DNA of 36,840 nucleotides from an uncultured delta proteobacterium. Lineage in GTDB: Bacteria; Myxococcota_A; Polyangia; Polyangiales; Ga0077539. Position numbers and translations under genes: made by a program. The DNA lies in contig CAIMWA010000661.1 in NCBI GenBank assembly GCA_903845045.1, positions 1 to 36,840 on the forward strand, in the 5' to 3' direction. Positions within the stretch are counted from its first letter, which is position 1; each line of letters begins with the position of its first letter. This document shows positions 8,501 through 16,261 of this stretch, one piece after another. A model generated the notes under the pieces. That model was not told the DNA's origin, ran no database searches, and saw only the letters and a list, made by a program, of their open reading frames with translations.

Positions 8501-8521
8501 CATGTTGCCGCCGTCAACATG
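8501..8521. promoter_or_regulatory. Perfect inverted repeat CATGTTG-N7-CAACATG at the tetR start
   Basis: Perfect 7-bp arms around a 7-bp spacer; the right arm contains the first possible ATG of tetR (8519). It could be a second operator or an mRNA hairpin over the start. If it is an operator lying in the promoter, the true tetR start may be the GTG at 8540. Confidence 0.5.
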
Positions 8522-9229
8522 TTCGTACATCCTGGCGTCGTGCCCTCCGCCGACGAGCCTCGCCACGCCTACCACCACGGCGATCTTCGGGCGGCGCTGC
8601 TCGACGCCGCGGTGGCGCTGATCGCCGAGGGCGGCCTACCGGCGCTCAGCCTGCGCGAGTGCGCTCGCCGGGCCGGCGTCTCGCACGCCGCGCCGTACCG
8701 CCACTTCGTCGACAAGGACGCGCTGCTCCTGGCGATCGCGCGGCAGGGCTTCGAGTGGCTGGCCGACGCCGCCGAGGCCGCCATGGCGAGGCACAAGGAC
8801 CCGGTCGAGCGGCTCGACGCCTACGGGGTCGCCTACGTTCGCTTCGCCGCGGACCACCCGGTGCACCACCGCGTGATGTTCTCCGCCTCGCTCGGTACCG
8901 CGGCCCACGAGCACGAGGGCGAGGACCGCGCCTTCGATCTCCTCCTCGCGGCGGCGCGAGACGTCGTGGGCGCGAGCGGTGCCGACCCGCTCGAGGCGGC
9001 GCTCGCGGCGTGGTCGCTCACCCACGGGCTGACGATGCTGATCCTCGACGGACGGGTTCCCGCGCGCCTCGCGGGCACACCGGCGCAGGCCGAGGCGTTG
9101 GCGCGGCGGGTCATCGCGCAGTGGCGGGGGCCCTTGCTGGCAAGGGTCGTCGAAGATCCGTCGAACGCGAGCACATCGCGTCGTGTGCCCTCGGGCGGGC
9201 GGCGCCCGAAGCCGAAGTCGCGCGGCTGA
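8519..9229 (+). CDS. TetR/AcrR-family transcriptional repressor
   Basis: 236 residues. The N-terminal HTH region is clear: YHHGDLRAALLDAAVALIAEGG, then LSLRECARRAGVSHAAPYRHF with the family's 'YRHF..K..L' recognition-helix end. This N-terminus (YHHGDLR) is typical of the subgroup with a WHG-type C-terminal ligand domain, here residues about 85-210 (HPVHHRVMFS; AAWSLTHGLTMLILDGRV). It should bind DNA as a dimer and be released by a small ligand that I cannot name. It is divergent from the DUF4188 gene with palindromes in the shared 98-bp gap. The start is uncertain: ATG 8519 overlaps a perfect inverted repeat, and GTG 8540 is an alternative. The basic C-terminal tail (about 20 residues) is low complexity. 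Confidence 0.88.
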   Translation: MFVHPGVVPSADEPRHAYHHGDLRAALLDAAVALIAEGGLPALSLRECARRAGVSHAAPYRHFVDKDALLLAIARQGFEWLADAAEAAMARHKDPVERLDAYGVAYVRFAADHPVHHRVMFSASLGTAAHEHEGEDRAFDLLLAAARDVVGASGADPLEAALAAWSLTHGLTMLILDGRVPARLAGTPAQAEALARRVIAQWRGPLLARVVEDPSNASTSRRVPSGGRRPKPKSRG

Positions 9230-9254
9230 TCGGGCCGAACCGCGGGCGGACCGC

Positions 9255-9324
9255 GGGGACACAGTTACCTTCTTGCGCTCACGGGCGTAAGCCGGGCTGA
9301 ATGCAACAACGTAACTGTGTCCCC
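9255..9324. mobile_element. MITE/REP-like element, family 1, copy 2 (70 bp)
   Basis: The ends GGGGACACAGTTACCTTCTTGC (9255-9276) and the inverted 9303-9324 pair over 22 bp with two mismatches. The 26-bp centre contains no ORF. The ends match those at 5599, 5731 and 5889, but the interior is much shorter than the 180-bp copy; the first bases inside (GCGCTCACGGGCG) resemble that copy (GCACTCACGCGC). It lies between two co-directional genes, 25 bp after the tetR stop, and would form a strong hairpin. Read as a compact REP doublet. Confidence 0.7.
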
Positions 9325-9376
9325 GAGCCCTCGAACCTCGTGCTTGCTTTCCGGATTTTCAGCTAGAGTCGGCGCG

Positions 9377-10171
9377 ATGGGAGTGGTCCGGTACTTCGGG
9401 TACGGGTCCAACATGGACCTCCAGTCGTTGCGCGCGAAGGGCATCGTGCCGCGGGCTTCGACGCCGGGCGCGCTCGTCGGCTGGCGGCTGCGCTTCAACG
9501 TGCACCACTGGTTCAAGCACGAGGGCGGCGTCGGCAACATCTGCCCCACGGACGAACCCGGCGCGCGCGTGCTCGGCGTGGTGCACACGTGCGAGCCCGA
9601 CACCCTCGACAAGCTCGACGTCGTCGAGTCCGTGGGTGTGGGCTACGACCGCATCGAGATCCCCGTGGAGACCGCCGAAGGCACCGTGCGCGCCGTCGCC
9701 TACGTCGGCCTCCCGACGTACCTCGACGAGCGCTGCCTGCCCACGCGGCGCTACCTGAACCTCCTCGTGCGCGGCGCCGAGCACGCCGGCATCGACGCGG
9801 ACTACGTGGCCGCGCTGCGCGCCCACCCGGTGCACCAACCCGCCCCCGCGGGGCCGTTCGTCCCGCCGCCCGGGGAGTTTCCGTCGTTCACGCTGGAGTC
9901 CCTCGGGGAGCATCCGACGCTCACCGGCCTCGACGGCCAGGTCTTCGACATGACCGGGTGCCGCTGGCAGCACGAGTGCCTCGTCGGGCTACTCGGCCGC
10001 CGCGACATGACCCTCTTCCACCTTCGCCGCATGGACGACAGCGACGGCCGCGAGTCCCTCGACGACGTCAAGGCCGGACGCCTGCGCCCGACGCAGCGCG
10101 CGTACCTCGACCACTACCTTCACGGCTACGCGGCCGAATACCGCTATGCCGGGACCCTCACCTACCCGTAG
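9377..10171 (+). CDS. Gamma-glutamylcyclotransferase-like protein with cytochrome-b5-like C-terminus
   Basis: 264 residues in two parts. Residues 1 to about 152 form a GGCT/AIG2-type domain: the substrate-binding loop YFGYGSN (6-12) and the expected catalytic Glu at E84 in LDVVESVGVGYDR, then LPTRRYLNLLVRGAEHAGI. Such enzymes release 5-oxoproline from gamma-glutamyl amines or peptides. After a Pro-rich linker (about 153-168), residues 170-264 follow a cytochrome-b5-like pattern: LTGLDGQVFDMTG, WQHE, then GLLGRRDMTLFHLRRM and DDVKAGRLRP. His199 could be the first haem ligand, but the usual second His position reads Met/Asp, so haem binding is doubtful. The ATG at 9377 immediately precedes the domain; the upstream frame runs into the repeat. 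It starts an apparent operon (29 bp to the next gene). Confidence 0.75.
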   Translation: MGVVRYFGYGSNMDLQSLRAKGIVPRASTPGALVGWRLRFNVHHWFKHEGGVGNICPTDEPGARVLGVVHTCEPDTLDKLDVVESVGVGYDRIEIPVETAEGTVRAVAYVGLPTYLDERCLPTRRYLNLLVRGAEHAGIDADYVAALRAHPVHQPAPAGPFVPPPGEFPSFTLESLGEHPTLTGLDGQVFDMTGCRWQHECLVGLLGRRDMTLFHLRRMDDSDGRESLDDVKAGRLRPTQRAYLDHYLHGYAAEYRYAGTLTYP

Positions 10172-10200
10172 AACCCCACGCCCAGAGGAACCCAACGCCC

Positions 10201-10914
10201 ATGACGTCCTTTCACCCGGTGCTCCCCCACGGCTCCCTCGACGAGGTCTTTCCCGACGTGTTCTTCGTGCAGGGCACGATGAAGGCCGAGTTCTTCGGGT
10301 CGCCGTGGCAGTTCTCGCGCAACATGATCGTCGTGCGCGAGGGCCGCGACCTGTCGCTCGTGAACACCGTGCGCCTCGACGACGCCTCGCTCGCCGCCCT
10401 CGAGGCGCTCGGCACCGTGAAGAACGTCGTGCGCATCGGCTCGCTGCACGGCGTCGACGACCCGTTCTACATCGATCGTTACAAGGCCGCGTATTGGGCC
10501 GTCGCGGGCATGCCGCCGACGCCGGGCGCGCCGGAGCCGCACCTCCTCGCCGAGGGTGGACCGACGCCGTTCGCCTGCGAGGTGTTCACCTTCCGCGAGA
10601 CCAAGCTGCCCGAGGCGATCCTGGTGATCCCGCGCGAGGGCGGCGTCGCCATCGCCTGCGATTCGCTGCAGAACTGGGTCGCCCCGGACGCCTACATGGA
10701 CGGCGACACCGTGGGCAAGATGACCGGCATGGGGTTCTTTCAGCCCGCCAACCTCGGCGTGGCCTGGAAGCACGTGAACGAGCCCAAGGCCGGCGACTTC
10801 GAGCGGCTCAAGGCGTTGCACTTCGAGCACGCGCTCTGCGGTCACGGCGTCCCGTACCGGGGCGGCGCGCGGGCGGCGTACCACGCCACGTTCCAGCGCG
10901 TGATGGGCGTCTGA
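10201..10914 (+). CDS. Degenerate metallo-beta-lactamase-fold protein
   Basis: 237 residues. The order of elements suggests the metallo-beta-lactamase fold: N-terminal strands with SRNMIVVREGRDLSLVNTVRLDD, then SLHGVDDPF (81-89) where active enzymes have HxHxDH, IACDSLQN (D154) and CGHGVPYRGG (H215). Only H83, D86, D154 and H215 remain of the usual ligand set, so classic two-metal hydrolysis is unlikely; one metal or a structural role is possible. It resembles uncharacterised MBL-like proteins of myxobacteria. It sits between the GGCT-like gene (29 bp) and the kinase/cyclase gene (4 bp), so it is almost certainly co-transcribed. No signal peptide; cytosolic. Confidence 0.65.
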   Translation: MTSFHPVLPHGSLDEVFPDVFFVQGTMKAEFFGSPWQFSRNMIVVREGRDLSLVNTVRLDDASLAALEALGTVKNVVRIGSLHGVDDPFYIDRYKAAYWAVAGMPPTPGAPEPHLLAEGGPTPFACEVFTFRETKLPEAILVIPREGGVAIACDSLQNWVAPDAYMDGDTVGKMTGMGFFQPANLGVAWKHVNEPKAGDFERLKALHFEHALCGHGVPYRGGARAAYHATFQRVMGV

Positions 10915-10918
10915 GTCG

Positions 10919-13900
10919 ATGCCGATCGCGATCCCCGGGTTCGCGGTCGAGGCCGTCATCCATCGCTCGGTGACGAGCGTCGTCTACGCGGCCCGGCGCG
11001 ACGACGGCGCCGCGACGGTGCTCAAGACGGCGGCGGGGCGCTACCCCGACCGCCGCGTCGTGGCCGAGCTCCGCCGCGAATACAACCTGCTGAAGCGCCT
11101 CGAGGTCGACGGGGTGATCCGCGCGGGGGGCCTCGTCGAGCACGGCTCCGGCAACGTCGCCGTCGAGCTCGAGCGCTTCGGCCGCTCCCTCGAGGACCAC
11201 CTCGCCGACCGGTCCCGCGCCCCGCTGCCCCTCGCGACGGTGCTCGCCGTGGGCATCCAGGTCGAGCGCACCCTCGGGCGGCTCCACGAGCTCAACGTGC
11301 TCCACAAGGACATCGCGCCGCGCAACGTGCTCTTCGACGCCGATGCCGGGGCCGTGCGCCTCATCGACTTCGGCATCGCGTCGGAGCTCGGACGCGAGCG
11401 CCAGGGCGCCGCCGCCGAGGGGCGCCTCGAAGGTTCGCTGCCGTACCTCTCGCCGGAGCAGACCGGTCGCATGAACCGCGACGTCGACTACCGCAGCGAC
11501 CTGTACTCGCTCGGCATCACGCTCTTCGAGCTCGCCACGGGCACGCTCCCCTTCGAGGCGACGGGCGCGCTCGAGTGGGTGCACTGCCACATCGGCCGCC
11601 CCGCCCCCGCGCCGAGCTCGCGCAACGCCGCGCTCCCGCGGGTGTTCGACGACATCATCGCCAAGCTCGTCGCCAAGAACGCCGAGGATCGTTACCAGGG
11701 CTCGTATGGCCTCGTGCGCGACCTCGAGCGCTGCGCCGAGGCCCTCGCGGCGCACGGGCGCATCGAGACGTTCCCGGTGGGCCGCGACGACGTCTCGCGG
11801 CGCTTTCAAGCCCCGCAGCGGCTCTTCGGGCGCGAGGCCGAGCTCGATCGGCTGCGCGAGCTCTTCGACGCCGTGGCGAGCGGCGGCCTCGAGCTGTGCC
11901 TCGTCGCGGGGTACTCGGGCATCGGCAAGTCGGCGCTGGTCAACGAGCTCTCGCGCACCATCGTCCGCGAGAAGGGGCACCTCGCGCAGGGCAAGTTCGG
12001 GCAGTTCGAGCAGAGCACGCCGTACTTCGCCGTGGCCCACGCGTGCCGCAGCCTCGTGCGCCAGCTCCTGCGCGAGTCCGAGCTTCGCCTCGCCGCGCTC
12101 AAGGGACAGCTCGTCACCGCCATCGGCGCGAACCTCCGCGTGCTCGTCGAGCTGCTGCCGGAGCTCGAGCTCGTCGTCGGCGCGCAGGCTCCCGTGCCGG
12201 AGCTTCCGCCGACGGAGGCGCAGAACCGCTTTCAGCTCACCTTCGTGGAGTTCCTGCGCACCCTCGCGGCGCGGCATCCCATCGTTCTGTTCTTCGACGA
12301 CCTTCAGTGGAGCGACGCGCCGACGCTGGCGCTGCTCGTGCGCCTGCTCGGTGCACGCGACCTCGCGCACGTGCTCATTCTCGGGGCGTATCGCAGCAAC
12401 GAGGTCGAGGCCGGGCACCCGCTGCAGCTCGCCCTCGAAGAGATCCGCAAGGCGCGCGCGATCCACGAGGTGCACCTCGGACCGCTGTCGCGCGAGGCCG
12501 TGCGCGAGCTGACCGCCGAGGTCGTCGCGTCGACGCCCGACGCCGTCGCCGAGCTCGCCGACGCCGTGTCCGCCAAGGCCAGCGGCAACCCGTTCTACGC
12601 GAACGAGATCCTCAAGCACCTGCACGAATCCGGCGCGATCCGCTTCGTCAACGAGCATGGCCGCTGGACTTGGGACCTCGACGCCGTGCGCCGCGCCGAC
12701 GCCGGCGACAACGTCGTCGACTTCATGGTCCGCGCGCTGCGCCGCCTGCCCGACGACGCGCAGCGGGTGCTCGTCATCGCGGCGTGCATCGGCAACACCT
12801 TCGACCTGCGCACCCTCGCGAAGATCCACGGCGGCGCCCTCGAGGAGACCGGCAACGCGCTGCTCGAGCCGCTGCAGCGCGGGCTCATCACGCCGCTCAC
12901 GGACAGCTACCGCTACGCCTCCCTCGCCGCGCAGGACGACGGCCTCGACGCCCGCTACCGCTTTCAGCACGACCGCGTGCAGCAGGCCGCCTACGCCCTC
13001 GTCGACGAAGACCAGCGCCGCGGCACGCACCTCGCCATCGGACGGCTGCTCCTCGGGTCCGGCGACGCCGCGGCGGTGGACGAGCGGCTCATGGAGATCG
13101 TCGGTCACCTCGACAAGGGCCGCGACGGCATCGACGACGCGAGCGAGCGCCTGGCCCTCGCACGGCTGAACCTTCGGGCCGGCGTGCGCGCGCGCCAATC
13201 GTCGGCCTACGAGGCGGCCGCGGGCTTCCTCGACGTCGCCCTCGAGCTGCTCCCGGCGAACGCGTGGGATGCGCACTACGACCTCGCCGCGGAGCTCGGC
13301 TCCGAGGTGCAGCAGTGCGCGTACCTCCGCGGCCGCATGGACGACGCCGAAGCCTGGAGCCGAAGGCTGCTCGCCACGGTGCGCACCGACGTCGAGAAGG
13401 CGCAGGTGCTCTCGGCGCGCACGCGGCAGTACTCGACCTCGGGGCGCATGGGCGCGTCCATCGCGGCGGCCATCGAGGGCCTCGAGCTGCTGGGCATCCA
13501 GTTCACCGCCGAGCCCGACCCCGCGGCGGTGCAGCGCGAGCGCGACGCCGTCACCACGAACCTCCGCGGACGGCGCATCGCCGACCTCGCCCACGCGCCG
13601 GCGTGCACGTCGCCGCGCGAGCTCCTCGGCGTGCGGCTGCTCATGGAGATCTTCCCGGCAGCGTTCCTGTCGGGGAGCGGGCAGCTCTTTCCGTACCTGG
13701 TGCTCAAGGCCGTGAACCTCACGCTGGAGCACGGCAACTCCCCGGAGTCGGCGTTCACCTACGCGGCCTACGGCATGCTGCTCTGCGGCGTGCTCGACGA
13801 CCCGGCGCTGGGCCTCGAGTACGGACGGCTCGCCGTCCAGATGAACGAGCAGTTCGACGACATCGCCCTGAAATCACGGGTGATCTACGTCTATGGCATG

Positions 13901-16252
13901 TTCATCCACCATTGGAGCCATCACTGGTCTTCGATGACGCCGTGGTTCCTGAGGGGCATCGAGTCGGGATACCAGAGCGGCGACCTGCTCTACCTCGCCT
14001 ACAGCGCCCAGGACTGCATCATCTGGGACCCGAAGCTCGACCTCGAGACCGCGGCGCGGGAGCAGCGCAAGTACCTCGCGGTGGTGAAGGACACGGGCTA
14101 CCGCGACTCCTTCGACTCGGGGACGCTCTTTCTCCAGCTCCAGCGCAACCTCCTCGGCGACACGCTGCACGCCCTGACGCTGAGCTCCACGGACTTCGAC
14201 GAGGACGCCTGCGTCGCGGGCATGACGGCCCGGGAGTTCATGACCGGCGTCGCGAACTTCCACATCTACCGCGCCGAGATCCACGTCTTCTATGGAGACT
14301 GGGCCGGGGCCCTCGAGCACGTCGTGCAGGTCGAGCGGCTGCGCGCGTCGTCGATGTCGCTTCCGCAGCTCGTGCGCGGTCACGTCGTGGCGTTTCTCAC
14401 CCGCGCTTCGCTGGCATTTGCGTCGCCCGCGGCGCGCACCCCGGAGACCCGCGCGAAGCTCGCCGAGACGCTGGCCATCTTCGAGCGCTGGGCGGCGCAC
14501 TGTCCCGAGAACTTCGCGCACCTCGCGGCGCTCTTTCGCGCGGAGCTTCGCCGCTTCGACGGTGAGCCGCTGGCAGCGCTCGCGCACTACGAGACGGCCA
14601 TCACCACGGCGCGCGCCAACGGCTTCGTGCGCGACGAGGGCGTGGCCAATGAGCGCGCGGCGGCATGTCTCGTGGGCGCCGGCCTCGAGCGCGCCGCCGA
14701 GGGGTATTTCCGCGCGGCGCTGCACGCCTACGACCGCTTCGGCGCGGTGCGAAAGTGCCGCCGCCTCGAGGCCGACCACCCGCACCTGCGCGCCGTCGCT
14801 GCGCCCGTCGCACCCGACGCGATGACCGCCACCACGCGCGGCGTCGACAGCGCCACGCTCGACATGGCGTCGGTGATGAAGGCCTCGCAGACCATCTCCG
14901 GCGAGCTCGTCTTCGACCGCCTCTGGGCGACGACGCTGCAGGTGCTCATGGAGAACGCGGGCGCGCAGCGGGGCTCCTTCGTGACGGGCCAGGGCGACCT
15001 CGTGGTGCACGCCACCGCCGTCGCGGGACAGCCCGCCGCGCCGCACACGGGGCCCCGCGCGGTCAGCGAGGACGACCCCGACGCGCCGGTGCCGGTGTCG
15101 GTGCTGCAAGCCGTGCTGCGCACCCGCGAGGCGCTGGTCATCGCCGACGCCACGACGGACGAGCGCGTGCGGTCCGATCCCTACGTGGGGCGGCACCACC
15201 CGCGCTCGATGCTCTGCGTGCCCATCGGTCGACCGGGGTCGCAGTTCACCGGCGCGATCTATCTCGAGAACAACCTCACCACCGGGGCGTTCACCGCGGA
15301 GCGCGTCGAGGTGCTCCGGCTGCTCAGCGCACAGGCGGCCATTTCGACGGAGAACGCGCGGCTCTACGAGGCCCAGGAGCGCCTCGTGTCGGCGCAGCGG
15401 CGCTTCGTACCCGAGCAGTTCCTGCACAACCTCGGGCACTCGGACATCGCCGACGTCTCCGTGGGCGAGTCCGTCGCGCGCGAGATGAGCGTGATGTTCT
15501 CGGACCTTCGCGGGTTCACGCCGATCACCGAGCGCCTCGGCCCGGACAAGGTCATCGCGCTGCTCAACCGATACTTCGCGTGCCTCGAGGTGCCCATCAC
15601 CGAGTGCGGCGGCTTCATCGACTCGTTCAACGGCGACGAGGTCATGGTGCTCTTCGGCGTCGCGCCGGAGCGCTCCATCGACGCGGGCATCGGCATGTGC
15701 CGCGCCCTCGAGCGCTTCAACCGCGACGCGGCGGCGGCCGGCGAGCCCACGCTCAAGATGGGCGTCGGCGTGAACACCGGCGCCCTCGTGCTCGGCACCG
15801 TCGGCGCCAAGGACCGCCTGAAGTGCGGCGTCGTCGGCGACACGGTGAACCTCGCGTCGCGCGTCGAGCAGCTCACCAAGCACTACGACGCGCAGTTCCT
15901 CGTGGGTCAGAAGACCTACGACGCGATGACCGAGCGCGAGCGCTTCTCGTTCCGCTGCATCGACCGCGTCGCCGTGAAGGGCAAGGTCGAGGGCATCCGC
16001 CTCTACGAGGTGCTCGACGCCTTGCCGCCGGACCTTCGCGACCTGCGCGAGGCCACGCGACCGAGGCTCGACGCGGCCCTCGCGGCGTACTCCGAGCGCC
16101 GCTTCGCCGAGGCCGAAGGGCTCTTGCGGGAGGCACGGTCCACGGATCCGCGCGATGCGGTGCTGGAGATCCTCGAGGAGCGCTGCGCGCGCCATGCGCG
16201 AACGCCCCCGCCGGATGGTTGGAAGGGCTTCGAGGCGCTCACGCACAAGTGA
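10919..16252 (+). CDS. Giant Ser/Thr kinase - AAA ATPase - GAF - nucleotidyl cyclase signalling protein
   Basis: 1777 residues. Residues 1 to about 285 are a protein-kinase domain (VLK at 34-36, HKDIAPRN with D131 and N136, DFG 150-152, SPEQTGRMNR activation-segment end). An AAA/NACHT-like ATPase follows: FGREAELDRLRELF, Walker A GYSGIGKS (331-338), Walker B VLFFDDLQWSD (about 456-466). Residues about 700-1300 are helical and TPR-like. A GAF domain lies at about 1330-1480, and a class III cyclase at about 1520-1705 with metal Asp D1529 (FSDLRGFT) and D1573 (NGDEVMVLFG), plus N1644 and R1648. The purine-choosing positions read Ser1569 and Gly1637 rather than Lys/Asp-or-Thr, so ATP versus GTP cannot be predicted. 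This architecture is known in myxobacteria and cyanobacteria; signals are unknown. It is the last gene of a three-gene operon and ends 9 bp from a convergent gene. Confidence 0.93.
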   Translation: MPIAIPGFAVEAVIHRSVTSVVYAARRDDGAATVLKTAAGRYPDRRVVAELRREYNLLKRLEVDGVIRAGGLVEHGSGNVAVELERFGRSLEDHLADRSRAPLPLATVLAVGIQVERTLGRLHELNVLHKDIAPRNVLFDADAGAVRLIDFGIASELGRERQGAAAEGRLEGSLPYLSPEQTGRMNRDVDYRSDLYSLGITLFELATGTLPFEATGALEWVHCHIGRPAPAPSSRNAALPRVFDDIIAKLVAKNAEDRYQGSYGLVRDLERCAEALAAHGRIETFPVGRDDVSRRFQAPQRLFGREAELDRLRELFDAVASGGLELCLVAGYSGIGKSALVNELSRTIVREKGHLAQGKFGQFEQSTPYFAVAHACRSLVRQLLRESELRLAALKGQLVTAIGANLRVLVELLPELELVVGAQAPVPELPPTEAQNRFQLTFVEFLRTLAARHPIVLFFDDLQWSDAPTLALLVRLLGARDLAHVLILGAYRSNEVEAGHPLQLALEEIRKARAIHEVHLGPLSREAVRELTAEVVASTPDAVAELADAVSAKASGNPFYANEILKHLHESGAIRFVNEHGRWTWDLDAVRRADAGDNVVDFMVRALRRLPDDAQRVLVIAACIGNTFDLRTLAKIHGGALEETGNALLEPLQRGLITPLTDSYRYASLAAQDDGLDARYRFQHDRVQQAAYALVDEDQRRGTHLAIGRLLLGSGDAAAVDERLMEIVGHLDKGRDGIDDASERLALARLNLRAGVRARQSSAYEAAAGFLDVALELLPANAWDAHYDLAAELGSEVQQCAYLRGRMDDAEAWSRRLLATVRTDVEKAQVLSARTRQYSTSGRMGASIAAAIEGLELLGIQFTAEPDPAAVQRERDAVTTNLRGRRIADLAHAPACTSPRELLGVRLLMEIFPAAFLSGSGQLFPYLVLKAVNLTLEHGNSPESAFTYAAYGMLLCGVLDDPALGLEYGRLAVQMNEQFDDIALKSRVIYVYGMFIHHWSHHWSSMTPWFLRGIESGYQSGDLLYLAYSAQDCIIWDPKLDLETAAREQRKYLAVVKDTGYRDSFDSGTLFLQLQRNLLGDTLHALTLSSTDFDEDACVAGMTAREFMTGVANFHIYRAEIHVFYGDWAGALEHVVQVERLRASSMSLPQLVRGHVVAFLTRASLAFASPAARTPETRAKLAETLAIFERWAAHCPENFAHLAALFRAELRRFDGEPLAALAHYETAITTARANGFVRDEGVANERAAACLVGAGLERAAEGYFRAALHAYDRFGAVRKCRRLEADHPHLRAVAAPVAPDAMTATTRGVDSATLDMASVMKASQTISGELVFDRLWATTLQVLMENAGAQRGSFVTGQGDLVVHATAVAGQPAAPHTGPRAVSEDDPDAPVPVSVLQAVLRTREALVIADATTDERVRSDPYVGRHHPRSMLCVPIGRPGSQFTGAIYLENNLTTGAFTAERVEVLRLLSAQAAISTENARLYEAQERLVSAQRRFVPEQFLHNLGHSDIADVSVGESVAREMSVMFSDLRGFTPITERLGPDKVIALLNRYFACLEVPITECGGFIDSFNGDEVMVLFGVAPERSIDAGIGMCRALERFNRDAAAAGEPTLKMGVGVNTGALVLGTVGAKDRLKCGVVGDTVNLASRVEQLTKHYDAQFLVGQKTYDAMTERERFSFRCIDRVAVKGKVEGIRLYEVLDALPPDLRDLREATRPRLDAALAAYSERRFAEAEGLLREARSTDPRDAVLEILEERCARHARTPPPDGWKGFEALTHK

Positions 16253-16261
16253 GCGCGCGGG

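Noticed and set aside
10808..13732. Long antisense open frame (974 codons) inside the kinase/cyclase gene
   Set aside because: Its translation is Arg/Glu/Ala/Val-rich with no recognisable motif; it arises from the strong GC bias at third positions of the real gene on the other strand.
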